Assembly: GCA_011777135.1 (NCBI GenBank)
Contig: JAABVY010000247.1
Coordinates: forward strand, 1-14,065
Direction of reading: 5' to 3'
From: Candidatus Zixiibacteriota bacterium
GTDB lineage: Bacteria > Zixibacteria > MSB-5A5 > JAABVY01
DNA length: 14,065 nucleotides
In this document: positions 1-7,435 of the stretch, piece by piece
Position numbering within the stretch: the first letter of the stretch is position 1
Layout of the letters: the number at the start of each line of letters is the position of its first letter
Program-made: the position numbers and the translations under genes
The notes under the pieces: generated by a model
What the model was told of the DNA's origin: nothing
Database searches by the model: none
The model's input: only the letters and a program-made list of their open reading frames with translations

Positions 1-136
1 CGGCAAGCTCGCGAACCTCTTTGGGATCACGTTTGAGCACCCAGAAGGCCAGGCGCTGGGCGGTCTTGCGTCCTATGCCCGGGAGTTTGGAAAACTCCCG
101 GATCAATCTCTCGAGTGATTGTGACGACGAGAACAT
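1..136 (-). CDS. recR: Recombination mediator RecR, N-terminal fragment (gene runs off the left edge)
   Basis: RecR acts with RecF and RecO to load RecA on gapped single-stranded DNA. Only the first 45 residues are visible, starting MFSSSQSLERLIREFSKLPG. They contain the family's N-terminal helix-hairpin-helix DNA-binding segment (LPGIGRKTAQRLAFWVL, about residues 18-34), which is highly characteristic. The zinc finger and Toprim domain would lie outside the window. The start ATG is at 134-136, five bases after the ybaB stop, so the gene is almost certainly translated from the same mRNA as ybaB and dnaX. The order dnaX-ybaB-recR is widely conserved in bacteria and supports the call. Confidence 0.93.
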   Translation of the reverse strand, partial: MFSSSQSLERLIREFSKLPGIGRKTAQRLAFWVLKRDPKEVRELA

Positions 137-141
137 ATAGC

Positions 142-462
142 TTACATCATCGGCAGGCCGGGAATATTCAGTCCGCCGGTAACCTCCGCCATCTTCTCCG
201 ATGCAAGCTCAGCCGCGGCCTTATTGGCCTGGTTTACTGCGGCCACAATCAAATCCTGAAGCATCTCGACATCCTCAGGATCGACAACCTCTTTATCGAT
301 TGCGATTTCCACAAGTTCCTGCTTGCCGTTGACAATGGCCTTGACCATACCGCCGCCCGCGGAACCTTCGACGCGTTCCTCGGCCAGCTGTTCCTGGACC
401 TCCATCATCTTGGCCTGCATCTTCTGAACCTGCTTCATCATGTTGCCAAAACCTTTAGCCAT
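142..462 (-). CDS. ybaB: YbaB/EbfC family nucleoid-associated protein
   Basis: A small dimeric DNA-binding protein of 106 residues (the E. coli family member has 109). It begins MAKGFGNMMKQVQKMQAKMM, the typical start, followed by a long charged helix (QVQKMQAKMMEVQEQLAEERVEG), then the central strands with GMVKAIVNGKQELVEIAID and the C-terminal helix with NQANKAAAELASEKMAEVTGGL. The start codon lies inside the 3' end of dnaX: the two genes overlap by eight bases, and the Shine-Dalgarno AAAGGAGAG is formed by the last dnaX codons, so translation is probably coupled. The family is linked to replication and recombination by synteny and to nucleoid structure or gene regulation by experiments in other bacteria. 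The exact role here is unknown. Confidence 0.95.
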   Translation of the reverse strand: MAKGFGNMMKQVQKMQAKMMEVQEQLAEERVEGSAGGGMVKAIVNGKQELVEIAIDKEVVDPEDVEMLQDLIVAAVNQANKAAAELASEKMAEVTGGLNIPGLPMM

Positions 463-2170
463 CTTTCTCTCCTTTATTTCCGATGATCTTTATCGATTTG
501 ACTTCACCGCCGAACAGCTCTACGGCATCTTTGAATTCCGGATTTTTTCTAAAAAGCTCCTCCGGTGTTATATCAAACGGTGTCTCGTTCTCCAGTGTTC
601 CGTTTTTGGGCGGCTGGGATTTATCGACTTTGGTAATCAGCCTGAGAGCCTTGCCGAAAACCAGCCTCATGTTCTTTTCAATAATCATTCTGTTCTCGCG
701 CCGTGCAATATGCTGCTGCTGCGCGGTGCCGTTACCGAAATATGTCAGTTCCACCGACTCACCGTCCATACGTGTCAGCTCTCCCTGACCGAGAAACTCA
801 CCCAATATACGCTTCTCATCCTTGATCCGTTCCACACATTCGCCCCAGCCGATGGGAGTTGCAGCCTGTGGACGCGGCTGAGACGCAACTGCTGCTGCCG
901 GATTTGACATTGTCGGCTTGAATGAAGTTCCAGATGTTGACTGGTTTGAAGTAGTAACCGGGTTTACCGGATTAAATTTTTTTTTTGATGATGCGCTGAT
1001 GCTGGAAGAAAACAGGTCGGAGCCTGCATCAGATAAATTCAATTCATTGAGCTTTTTTAAGACATCCTCAAGTAAGACCGAGGATTCCATCCTGACCATG
1101 CGCAGGATTGCGACTTCGAGGAAGATGGAGGGATCGGCACCGGCCTTAAGGTCAAGCTGAAGGTCCGAGAGCATCTTGACGATCCTGAAAATGTCGCTGT
1201 CTGAAAATTTATCTTTGAGCCCAATATATTTTTCCTGGAAATAATCGGAGACTGCCAGGTAGTCAAAAGGATTTTCTGAGGCATTGACAACCAGGATTTT
1301 TCTGAAATGCTCCTGGAAATCGACAATAAACTGGGAGACATCAACACCGGAAACAAACATCTCTTCCACCAGCTTGAGCGCGCCATTGGAATCCTTATTC
1401 AAGATGCAGTCCGTCAATCTGAAGAGTAGCTCCAGGTCAACAAGACCAAGAGTGTCGGCAATCAATTCACGCGTTATCGTCTGGTCCGAGGATGCCATCA
1501 CCTGCTCAAAAATCGAAAGCGCATCCCGCAGAGAACCATCCCCTTTCTGCGCCAGCAGCGCGATACCATCCTCCTCGATATCAATCTTCTCTTTTTCCGC
1601 CAGCATCTTCAAATAATCGCTCATATCCTTGAAAGGTATGCGCCTGAAATCATATCGCTGGCAGCGGGAGAGAATAGTCGCCGGCAGTTTCTGCGGATCG
1701 GTGGTTGCGAAGATAAAGATGATATGACGGGGCGGCTCCTCCAGAGTTTTCAAGAGGCCGTCAAAGGCATTTGGACTCAGCCTGTGTATCTCATCAATGA
1801 TATAAATCTTATATCTGGATGTGGCCGGTGTATATTGCGCCTTTTCCCGCAGATCGCGAATATCATCTATTCCGGTATTTGAAGCGGCATCAACTTCTAT
1901 TACATCGAGACTGGAGCCGGTAGTAATCTGTTTGCAATTGCTGCATTCATTGCATGGAACCGGCAAAGGTCCATGTTCGCAGTTCAGAGACTTGGCCAGA
2001 ATCCGTGCAGTCGTGGTCTTGCCTGTACCGCGCGTGCCGGTAAAGAGGTAGGCATGGGAAAACCGTTTCTGCTTGATTGCATTTTGAAGAGTCTTGGTGA
2101 TATGCTCCTGGGCAACCACATCTTCAAATGTCTGGGGACGATATTTTCGGGCTAATACAAGATAAGACAT
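455..2170 (-). CDS. dnaX: DNA polymerase III subunit gamma/tau (clamp loader ATPase)
   Basis: The protein is 571 residues (Bacillus about 560, E. coli tau 643). It is the ATPase of the clamp loader that places the sliding clamp on primed DNA; tau also tethers polymerase and helicase. Visible motifs are Walker A GTRGTGKT (45-52), the zinc-module cysteines C64, C73, C76 and C79, Walker B IIDEIH (124-129), and the SRC arginine finger (168-170). The clamp-loader domains I-III end at about residue 365. A Ser/Thr/Pro/Asn-rich linker follows (about 385-440), and then a C-terminal domain expected to contact polymerase. The linker begins with the A10 run described separately. A promoter-like sequence lies just upstream, and read-through from the SRP RNA is also possible. 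It heads the dnaX-ybaB-recR operon. Confidence 0.97.
   Translation of the reverse strand: MSYLVLARKYRPQTFEDVVAQEHITKTLQNAIKQKRFSHAYLFTGTRGTGKTTTARILAKSLNCEHGPLPVPCNECSNCKQITTGSSLDVIEVDAASNTGIDDIRDLREKAQYTPATSRYKIYIIDEIHRLSPNAFDGLLKTLEEPPRHIIFIFATTDPQKLPATILSRCQRYDFRRIPFKDMSDYLKMLAEKEKIDIEEDGIALLAQKGDGSLRDALSIFEQVMASSDQTITRELIADTLGLVDLELLFRLTDCILNKDSNGALKLVEEMFVSGVDVSQFIVDFQEHFRKILVVNASENPFDYLAVSDYFQEKYIGLKDKFSDSDIFRIVKMLSDLQLDLKAGADPSIFLEVAILRMVRMESSVLLEDVLKKLNELNLSDAGSDLFSSSISASSKKKFNPVNPVTTSNQSTSGTSFKPTMSNPAAAVASQPRPQAATPIGWGECVERIKDEKRILGEFLGQGELTRMDGESVELTYFGNGTAQQQHIARRENRMIIEKNMRLVFGKALRLITKVDKSQPPKNGTLENETPFDITPEELFRKNPEFKDAVELFGGEVKSIKIIGNKGEKDG
972..986 (-). promoter_or_regulatory. 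Probable slippage site in dnaX (ten A on the coding strand) giving a short gamma product
   Basis: The coding strand has ten consecutive A (977-986) covering the last base of Ser395 and codons Lys396-Lys398. If one base is gained by transcript slippage, or the ribosome moves to -1, the next codons read ATT TAA: a stop at once, after Ile399. If one base is lost, the reading becomes AAT TTA ATC CGG TAA, a stop four codons on. The run lies directly after domain III, where a gamma-type truncation is expected. Thermus dnaX makes gamma by slippage on an A9 run and E. coli by -1 frameshifting on A-AAA-AAG. I see no clear Shine-Dalgarno-like enhancer upstream and only a weak short hairpin downstream, which fits transcriptional slippage better than ribosomal. 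Confidence 0.7.
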
Positions 2171-2191
2171 AAATACAGCTCTTCCTGCTCA

Positions 2192-2219
2192 ATAATAAAA
2201 TAATAAACGAAGAGTTCAA
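2192..2219 (-). promoter_or_regulatory. Possible sigma-70-type promoter for dnaX-ybaB-recR
   Basis: On the minus strand TTGAAC (2214-2219) is followed, after 16 bases, by TATTAT (2192-2197). A transcript starting around 2185 would have a leader of about 15 bases and include the GGAAGAG sequence eight bases before the dnaX ATG. The area is AT-rich, so a chance match is possible. Confidence 0.4.
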
Positions 2220-2267
2220 ATCATTTTTCAGGTTTCCCCCGGATTAAGACAAAGCCGGAAATTTATA

Positions 2268-2538
2268 TATCCCGTGCACCCATCTTCGATCCCGCCAGCT
2301 CAAGTCGGAGAATTCAGCCAGCTCAGTCCAAGCAACCCCGCATCACATCCAGGAAGCCTCCTACCGCTGCTACCTTCCGGTCCTGACGGAGTTCGGAGAC
2401 TGTGGATTGCGCGGGACCTGGTCATCAACACCGCTTAAATCCCCCTTCCCGGCCGCTGCAGACCTCGGATGGGATTTCGGCCCCGGTATAGCGGATTCCG
2501 GGTACAGGGCACCGCTAGCTCCCCGCTTAGCACGGGAA
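2268..2538 (-). ncRNA. ffs: Signal recognition particle RNA, bacterial large type (Alu domain plus S domain)
   Basis: The RNA is about 270 nt, like the 271-nt Bacillus scRNA. The 5' end (about 2471-2536) matches the Alu-domain pattern: GTGCTAAGCGGGGAG, then GGTGCCCTGTACCCG, then AATCCGC and CGGGGCCGAAATCCC. The S domain holds the Ffh-binding core GTCAGGACCGGAAGG followed by TAGCAGC (2366-2387). The 5' CCCGTGC (2530-2536) pairs with GCACGGG at the 3' end (2271-2277), closing the whole molecule. It scaffolds Ffh for co-translational membrane targeting; the Alu domain is thought to slow elongation. It sits 11 bases downstream of tRNA-Ala and about 100 bases upstream of dnaX, all on one strand. 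The ends are good to within a few bases. Confidence 0.93.
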
Positions 2539-2549
2539 AAATTTTATTA

Positions 2550-2622
2550 TGGAGCAGAGCGGGATCGAACCGCCGACCTGTACGTTGCGAACGTACCGCT
2601 CTCCCAGCTGAGCTACTGCCCC
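2550..2622 (-). tRNA. tRNA-Ala, anticodon CGC
   Basis: The 73-nt gene folds as a full cloverleaf. The acceptor stem pairs GGGGCAG with CTGCTCC and includes the G3-U70 wobble pair, the main identity element for alanyl-tRNA synthetase. The D-arm begins GCTCAGCTGGGAGAGC, the anticodon stem is GTACG/CGTAC with loop TTCGCAA (anticodon CGC at 2587-2589, reading GCG), and the T-arm is GGCGG-TTCGATC-CCGCT with one weak pair. The discriminator is A. CCA is not encoded, so it must be added by nucleotidyltransferase. The SRP RNA begins 11 bases downstream, so the two are probably cut from one precursor. Confidence 0.96.
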
Positions 2623-2650
2623 ATGAGTCATTTAAATAACGACTAAATGT

Positions 2651-2656
2651 ATTATA
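2651..2656 (-). promoter_or_regulatory. Possible -10 box for the tRNA-Ala / SRP RNA transcript
   Basis: A perfect TATAAT lies on the minus strand 28 bases before the tRNA 5' end, within the 3' end of the permease gene region. No good -35 is seen at the usual distance, although the site is the right distance for a tRNA leader of about 20 bases. Confidence 0.3.
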
Positions 2657-2657
2657 A

Positions 2658-3536
2658 TCAAGAGATATTTTTTCGTTCCGAGTAAAACAGCGCGGCCACG
2701 CCGAAAAAGATCAAAATTGCTCCAATATATGTAGTAAATGGCGGGACTTCACGAAATATTAGCCAGGCATAAAAACTCGCTCCGAGCGGTTCGCCCAGGA
2801 TCGATGTGCCCACTATATAAGCCCGGATACGTTTCAATGCCCAGTTATAGAGCGTATGTCCAAAAGCGGTGGGCACGAGGCCCAGCAAAAACATATAGAT
2901 GTGAAAACGGACTGGAAAGACTATCTGAAAATCGGCAAAAATCAGAACCATGAACAACAGAAATATCGCCGAGGAACCATAGACAATCTGGACATAGGCG
3001 GTATTTTCCACTCTCTGACGCACAATTCGCCCGATGAATATGTAAATTGCGGCGCAGATCGCACCCACGAATGCCAGTAGGTCGCCGATTATGTGGTCGC
3101 GGGTAAACTGCATATCCCCCCAGCCGACTACGACTGCGCCCGCCAGGGCCAGAAGAATGGCGAAAATCGAGAATTTATTAACCTTCTCTGAGGTAAAGAT
3201 GATAGTGAGAATTAGCACATATATGGGCTGGGTGGTAACGATTACTGTAGAGCTTGCTACAGATGTATAGAAAAGCGAGGTTATCCAGGAGGCAAAATGC
3301 AGGGCCAGAACTAATCCGACTATGAGCATTATGAGCAGATCACGCAGTTTTATGCCGGAGAAAGTCTTCTTTGGCCTGGAAAGGCTGAAAGGAAGTATAA
3401 TCAGGGCCGCCCAGGACATGCGATAGAATGAAATCAGGAGTGGATGAAGGCCCTCGCACCAGCGGATAAAAATAGCCGCCCATCCCACTGCGAGCATGGC
3501 CATGAATAGAATCAGGTAGGCTTGATTTTTTCGCAC
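2658..3536 (-). CDS. EamA/DMT-superfamily membrane transporter
   Basis: An integral membrane protein of 292 residues with about ten hydrophobic helices arranged as two EamA repeats of about 140 residues each. The first repeat opens with LILFMAMLAVGWAAIFIRW, and the second starts near GDLLAFVGAICAAIYIFIGR. The repeat signatures SFYRMSWAALIILPF near the start and IVGTSILGEPLGASFYAWLIF near the end are typical of this family, which includes exporters of amino acids, metabolites and drugs. The substrate cannot be told from sequence. The start is a GTG (3534-3536) with only a weak upstream Shine-Dalgarno; Met12 and Met14 would cut into the first helix, so the GTG is preferred. The Rrf2-type regulator lies 85 bases upstream on the same strand and may be co-transcribed. 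Confidence 0.88.
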   Translation of the reverse strand: MRKNQAYLILFMAMLAVGWAAIFIRWCEGLHPLLISFYRMSWAALIILPFSLSRPKKTFSGIKLRDLLIMLIVGLVLALHFASWITSLFYTSVASSTVIVTTQPIYVLILTIIFTSEKVNKFSIFAILLALAGAVVVGWGDMQFTRDHIIGDLLAFVGAICAAIYIFIGRIVRQRVENTAYVQIVYGSSAIFLLFMVLIFADFQIVFPVRFHIYMFLLGLVPTAFGHTLYNWALKRIRAYIVGTSILGEPLGASFYAWLIFREVPPFTTYIGAILIFFGVAALFYSERKNIS

Positions 3537-3621
3537 GTGATAAAATTAGCTGATCCCTTTTGTTATACAAGAAAAAATTTGTACTTATTGCCCAAAATCA
3601 GCTTTGAAGTAGAAAGAGCGA

Positions 3622-4035
3622 TTACTTGCGAATGAATTTCGGATCGTCAAACGTAACGTCACCGAGATCGCGAACGACATTCTTCTGAATCTTCTTCCAG
3701 AAGGGCAGCATGGTACAGCTTATGCGATGATTGCACTGGCAGCCGCCGTTATCATCCACACACATGTTGACCTTGACTTCGCCCTGCATCGCTTCGATAA
3801 CATTCAGAAATGAAATCTGTGATTTATCCTTGGCCAGCTGATAGCCTCCGGTAACACCCTGGAATGATTTCAAAAATCCGGCGCGGCAGAGTTCTTTCAG
3901 AATCTTGGCCAGAAAGTCGCGGGGTATTCCCTCGCTTTCAGCAATTTCAGAGATGGACGAACGTTTGTTATCTGGCTGATTGACCAGAAATGTGATCGCC
4001 CTGAGCGCGTAATCGGCTTTACGAGAGATCTGCAT
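3622..4035 (-). CDS. Rrf2-family transcriptional regulator with cysteine cluster (IscR/NsrR-like)
   Basis: The protein is 137 residues. The winged helix-turn-helix at the N-terminus is plain: MQISRKADYALRAITFLV, then SISEIAESEGIPRDFLAKIL (recognition helix, about 27-46), then GFLKSFQGVTGGYQLAKD (wing, about 53-70). The C-terminal part contains C92, C99, C101 and C107. IscR uses C92, C98 and C104, so an iron-sulphur cluster sensing iron, redox state or nitric oxide is plausible, but which three or four cysteines bind cannot be settled by reading. The ATG at 4033-4035 follows AGGTGA by a good distance. No isc/suf genes are nearby, so the targets are unknown; autoregulation and control of the downstream permease are inferences. 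Confidence 0.93.
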   Translation of the reverse strand: MQISRKADYALRAITFLVNQPDNKRSSISEIAESEGIPRDFLAKILKELCRAGFLKSFQGVTGGYQLAKDKSQISFLNVIEAMQGEVKVNMCVDDNGGCQCNHRISCTMLPFWKKIQKNVVRDLGDVTFDDPKFIRK

Positions 4036-4065
4036 AGTTCACCTTTCGATAAAAGAGTTAATCCT

Positions 4066-4095
4066 TATATATCTATGTCATTCAATAAGATTCAA
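4066..4095 (-). promoter_or_regulatory. Possible promoter of the Rrf2-family regulator
   Basis: On the minus strand TTGAAT (4090-4095) and TATATA (4066-4071) are separated by 18 bases, with a predicted transcript start about 25 bases before the ATG. The region is very AT-rich, so this is only a candidate. An ATCTA repeat overlaps the -10 (see next entry). Confidence 0.3.
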
Positions 4096-4135
4096 AAAAA
4101 GACCTTATAAATCTACAATTCTATTTTCAAATCTA
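4071..4135. repeat. Phased ATCTA direct repeats upstream of the Rrf2-family gene
   Basis: ATCTA occurs at 4071, 4111 and 4131, at distances of 40 and 20 bases, so all copies fall near the same face of the DNA helix. The last two are part of a 7-base direct repeat AAATCTA (4109-4115 and 4129-4135). This could be a binding site for a regulator, possibly Rrf2 itself, but chance is a real alternative in such AT-rich DNA. Nothing else is recognised in the 4036-4313 gap. Confidence 0.25.
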
Positions 4136-4313
4136 TAACACAATTCCCGCATGGAGGTTTCATATAAATTTCATTTAGTTCAGTGTCAACATTAATAAAA
4201 GCAACATAGACCCCTATTTTTAAATTCATCTTCAACAGTGCTGCAATATGGTAATATTTAAGCAGTAAAAATGCCCCCGGAGATATTTGAACTGAGCCTC
4301 TTCCCGCTGCTGA

Positions 4314-4541
4314 TTATAGCGATTCTTGAGCCGGGGCCGATTTGGGTCTGGATGGGGCTTTGATGACCTTGCCGGCTTTCAGGCAGGAAGAACAGACTTT
4401 GAGCCTGGTCGGGCGGCCATTAACCAGCGCCCGGACTTTATGTAAATTCGGATTGAATCTTCTCTTGGTCGCATTATTTGCGTGAGAGACATTATGGCCG
4501 AACATGGGCTTCTTTCCGCATATGTCACAAACCTTAGCCAA
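4314..4541 (-). CDS. rpmB: 50S ribosomal protein L28 (bL28)
   Basis: The protein is 75 residues from a TTG start at 4539-4541, reading MAKVCDICGKKPMFGHNVSH, the standard beginning of bL28. The conserved block NNATKRRFNPNLHKV follows, then RLKVCSSCLKAGKV. Two CxxC pairs (C5/C8 and a C-terminal pair) show the zinc-binding form of bL28. A longer reading from 4556 would turn the Shine-Dalgarno GAGGAGG into codons for Arg-Arg-Ile, so it is rejected: with the TTG start, AGGAGG sits six bases upstream. The C-terminal tail (APSRPKSAPAQESL) is a loose extension. The gene lies 67 bases after valS with its own promoter-like sequence. Confidence 0.96.
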   Translation of the reverse strand: MAKVCDICGKKPMFGHNVSHANNATKRRFNPNLHKVRALVNGRPTRLKVCSSCLKAGKVIKAPSRPKSAPAQESL

Positions 4542-4571
4542 TTTTATCCTCCTCAAAAAGTATAATCGAAC

Positions 4572-4600
4572 AGTATATTAAAATCCCGCCCGGAATGCAA
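4572..4600 (-). promoter_or_regulatory. Probable sigma-70-type promoter of rpmB
   Basis: On the minus strand TTGCAT (4595-4600) and TATACT (4572-4577) are exactly 17 bases apart, inside the short gap between valS and rpmB. The predicted start near 4565 leaves a leader of about 25 bases with the strong AGGAGG. Confidence 0.5.
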
Positions 4601-4608
4601 GCTGAATT

Positions 4609-7281
4609 TTACCATCCTAACAACTGCTCGAGGTTTTTGTTCAATTTTTCTATTATAACCTCAAAATCCTGCTTTTTGACCCTTTCTTTTTCCACGATCT
4701 CATCAGGGGCTTGTTTGATAAACTCCATATTGCCGAGCTTCTTGCTGGTCTTCTCGAGCTGCTTGCGGGCTTTCTCGAGGTCCTTTTCGAGCTTTCTGCG
4801 CTCCGTTTCGATATCGATCAGCCCTGATAGAGGGATAAATATCTCTGCTCCTTTAATGACTGCCGAGGCCGCCTGGGAGGGCTTCTTAATATCCTTTCCG
4901 ACCTGCAGATTATCTATTCGACCAAGATATTTTATATAGCCTGAGTAATCACTGATAATCTGCTCTAGTTCCGGATCATCGATCTTGATAAAGATATCCG
5001 CCTTCTTTGATGGAGGAACATTCATTTCCGAGCGGGTGGAGCGGATAGTGCCGACAACAGTCTGGATAGCCTCCATCTTCTTTTCCAGTTCGCTATTTAT
5101 AAGCTCCTCATTTGCTTCAGGATATTTCTGAAGTGTAACGGTCTCGCCCGATCCCATCTTCAGATCACGCATCAGGTGCCAGATCTCCTCGGTTATAAAA
5201 GGCATATAGGGACTCAACAGCCTGAGCATATTATCCATAACGTAAGCCAGGATATTTCTTACAACCTTACCATCCTGCTCGTTGCCGTTCTCATAGAGCC
5301 TGGGCTTGGCAAGTTCAACATACCAGTCGCAGTAGTCGCGCCAGATAAAGTCGTAAAGATTTTTGGCGCCGGTGGAGAGCTTGAAATTAATGAGGTTTTT
5401 GCGGACATCACGAATGGTCGCATTGAGACGTGACAATATCCATTTGTCCATCAGATCCAGATTGTCCGGATACTCGATTTTATCTATATGCTCACGCGGG
5501 AAATCCTCGCCGAGATTCATCTTAACAAAGCGTGAAGCATTCCAGATTTTGTTCCCGAAATTGCGGCCGAGCTCGAAAGTATTCATGGTGATATTCGGAT
5601 CCTGACCCTCGGGCGTTGCCAGCAGCAATGAGATTCTCAATGAGTCTGCGCCAAATTCTTTGATAACGTCTCTCGGGTCGATTCCATTGCCAAGAGACTT
5701 GCTCATCTTTCTCCCCTGACCATCACGAACAGTGCCATGAATATAGACATCAGTAAATGGAATCTCGCCCATAAATTTATATCCGGCCATGACCATACGG
5801 GCCACCCACAGGAATATGATCTCCGAAGCGGTAAAGAGTGAATCCGTGGGATAGAATCGCTTCAATTCTGGCGTCTCTTCCGGCCAGCCGAAAGTTGAGA
5901 AGGGCCACAGCCATGATGAAAACCACGTATCCAGGACATCCTCATCCTGCCTGACATCACCGGAATCACATTCCGGACATTTCTCCGGATCTTCCTTGGC
6001 GGCCCAGACATTACCGCAGTCATCGCAGTAATAGACCGGAATTCGATGACCCCACCAGAGCTGGCGGGAGATGCACCAATCACGGATATTCTCCAGCCAG
6101 TGAAGATAAGTCTTGGACCAGTAGTCCGGATGAAAATGCAGCTCGCTGGTCTTGACAGCGTCTATCGCCGGCTTTGCCAGGGGCTTCATCTTAACATACC
6201 ATTGCTCGGTCAGGTAGGGCTCGATAACCGTATGACACCTATAGCAGGTACCGGCCGAAACCGTGTAATTTTCCATTTTAGCCAGATGTCCTTTTTTCTC
6301 CAGCTCCTTGACAACCGCCTTCCGCGCCTGGTTGCGATCGAGACTTTTGAACTTGCCGGCATTTTCGTTCAGATGCGCATCCGGAGTAAAAATATTCAGT
6401 TTCTGCAAATCATGCCGCTGTCCGATTTCGAAATCATTTGGATCATGAGCCGGAGTAACCTTCAAAACCCCGGTGCCAAATTCGGGATCGATATAATCGT
6501 CGGCAATGATCGGCAGTTCTCTTTCGAGGATAGGCAGGATAGCGGTTTTCCCGACCCATTTCTGGTAGCGCTTGTCCGAGGGATTGACCGCCAGGGCGGT
6601 ATCGCCCAGCATGGTCTCCGGACGGGTAGTAGCTATTGTCAGATAATTATCAGAGCCCTTTATTTTATATTTTATATACCAAAGGTGGCCGCTGAAATCC
6701 TGGTGCTCGACCTCATCATCCGAAAGCGAGGTCTGGCAGCGGGGACACCAGTTGGTTATGTATTCACCTTTATAAATCAGCTTTTCATTATATAAGCGTA
6801 TGAAAACCTCTTTGACCGCCTCTGAAAGTCCCTCATCCATGGTAAATCGCGTGCGGCTCCAGTCACAGGAACATCCGATCTGCTGCAACTGATTGATAAT
6901 ATTATTGAATTTATCTTCTTTCCAGGCCCAGACCCGCTCGAGAAATTTTTCGCGCCCGATCTGATGACGGCTGGTACCCTCTTTGATCAGCTCCTTCTCG
7001 ACCTTGACCTGGGTGGCAATACCGGCATGATCGACCCCTGGAAGCCATTCCGACTCGTAGCCATCCATCCTTTTCCAGCGGATCATAATATCCTGCAGGG
7101 TGTTGTTCAGGGCATGGCCCAGATGTAGAACATCGGTGACATTGGGCGGCGGTATGACAATGCTGTATGGCTCCTTACCGTTGTCACTCGACCTGGCCAC
7201 AAAAATGCCTCTTTGCAGCCAATGTTCGTACCAGGCAGATTCCTTTTCATGGGGACTGTATTGCTTGGGTATATCTGTCAT
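4609..7281 (-). CDS. valS: Valyl-tRNA synthetase
   Basis: A class I aminoacyl-tRNA synthetase of 890 residues that charges tRNA-Val and edits mischarged threonine. The HIGH motif appears as H53-L-G-H56 in PPPNVTDVLHLGHALN. The editing (CP1) domain includes TTRPETMLGDTALAVNP. A zinc-like knuckle has C419, C422, C435 and C438, next to DVLDTWFSSWLWPF. The KMSKS loop is K525-S529 in GRKMSKSLGNGIDP. The anticodon-binding domain follows (for example DFIWRDYCDWYVELAKPRLY), and the C-terminal coiled coil with ERRKLEKDLEKARKQLEK is the ValS-specific arm. One small oddity is Asp50 where most relatives have Gly (NVTG). The start ATG is preceded by AAGGAAGT. Confidence 0.98.
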   Translation of the reverse strand: MTDIPKQYSPHEKESAWYEHWLQRGIFVARSSDNGKEPYSIVIPPPNVTDVLHLGHALNNTLQDIMIRWKRMDGYESEWLPGVDHAGIATQVKVEKELIKEGTSRHQIGREKFLERVWAWKEDKFNNIINQLQQIGCSCDWSRTRFTMDEGLSEAVKEVFIRLYNEKLIYKGEYITNWCPRCQTSLSDDEVEHQDFSGHLWYIKYKIKGSDNYLTIATTRPETMLGDTALAVNPSDKRYQKWVGKTAILPILERELPIIADDYIDPEFGTGVLKVTPAHDPNDFEIGQRHDLQKLNIFTPDAHLNENAGKFKSLDRNQARKAVVKELEKKGHLAKMENYTVSAGTCYRCHTVIEPYLTEQWYVKMKPLAKPAIDAVKTSELHFHPDYWSKTYLHWLENIRDWCISRQLWWGHRIPVYYCDDCGNVWAAKEDPEKCPECDSGDVRQDEDVLDTWFSSWLWPFSTFGWPEETPELKRFYPTDSLFTASEIIFLWVARMVMAGYKFMGEIPFTDVYIHGTVRDGQGRKMSKSLGNGIDPRDVIKEFGADSLRISLLLATPEGQDPNITMNTFELGRNFGNKIWNASRFVKMNLGEDFPREHIDKIEYPDNLDLMDKWILSRLNATIRDVRKNLINFKLSTGAKNLYDFIWRDYCDWYVELAKPRLYENGNEQDGKVVRNILAYVMDNMLRLLSPYMPFITEEIWHLMRDLKMGSGETVTLQKYPEANEELINSELEKKMEAIQTVVGTIRSTRSEMNVPPSKKADIFIKIDDPELEQIISDYSGYIKYLGRIDNLQVGKDIKKPSQAASAVIKGAEIFIPLSGLIDIETERRKLEKDLEKARKQLEKTSKKLGNMEFIKQAPDEIVEKERVKKQDFEVIIEKLNKNLEQLLGW

Positions 7282-7311
7282 ACTTCCTTCTTGTCTATTT
7301 TTCAGACCGGT

Positions 7312-7339
7312 ATTTTAACCAAAAATGTCTTTTTGTCAA
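7312..7339 (-). promoter_or_regulatory. Sigma-70-type promoter of valS
   Basis: On the minus strand a perfect -35 TTGACA (7334-7339) and a -10 TAAAAT (7312-7317) are 16 bases apart. The start would fall near 7305, giving a leader of about 25 bases, too short for a T-box riboswitch. Confidence 0.6.
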
Positions 7340-7387
7340 GAACTACTTAAAAGGGGCTTGGAAAGTTCCTCGTTCCCTTATATATTC

Positions 7388-7415
7388 TTGAAATATCGGT
7401 AAACTTACGTAGTAT
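7388..7415 (+). promoter_or_regulatory. Possible promoter of the mazG block
   Basis: TTGAAA (7388-7393) and TAGTAT (7410-7415) are 16 bases apart, 20 bases before the mazG ATG and divergent from the valS promoter. The leader would be about 13 bases or less and the Shine-Dalgarno is weak (TAAGG), so the mRNA may be nearly leaderless. Confidence 0.35.
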
Positions 7416-7435
7416 ATTAGGTTAAGGTTTGGTTT

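Noticed and set aside
115..907. Plus-strand frames across ybaB and the 3' end of dnaX
   Set aside because: They are antisense to well-recognised genes and have low-complexity, family-less translations.
2325..2423. Small (4.5S-type) SRP RNA of about 100 nt
   Set aside because: The S-domain core alone would fit, but the Alu-domain sequence at 2471-2536 and the pairing of the two far ends show the large type.
4542..4556. Longer L28 protein starting at 4556
   Set aside because: The added codons are the Shine-Dalgarno itself, and the family begins at MAKVC, matching the TTG at 4541.
7282..7435. T-box riboswitch before valS
   Set aside because: The likely promoter lies only about 30 bases before the ATG, and no T-box sequence or terminator pair is visible.
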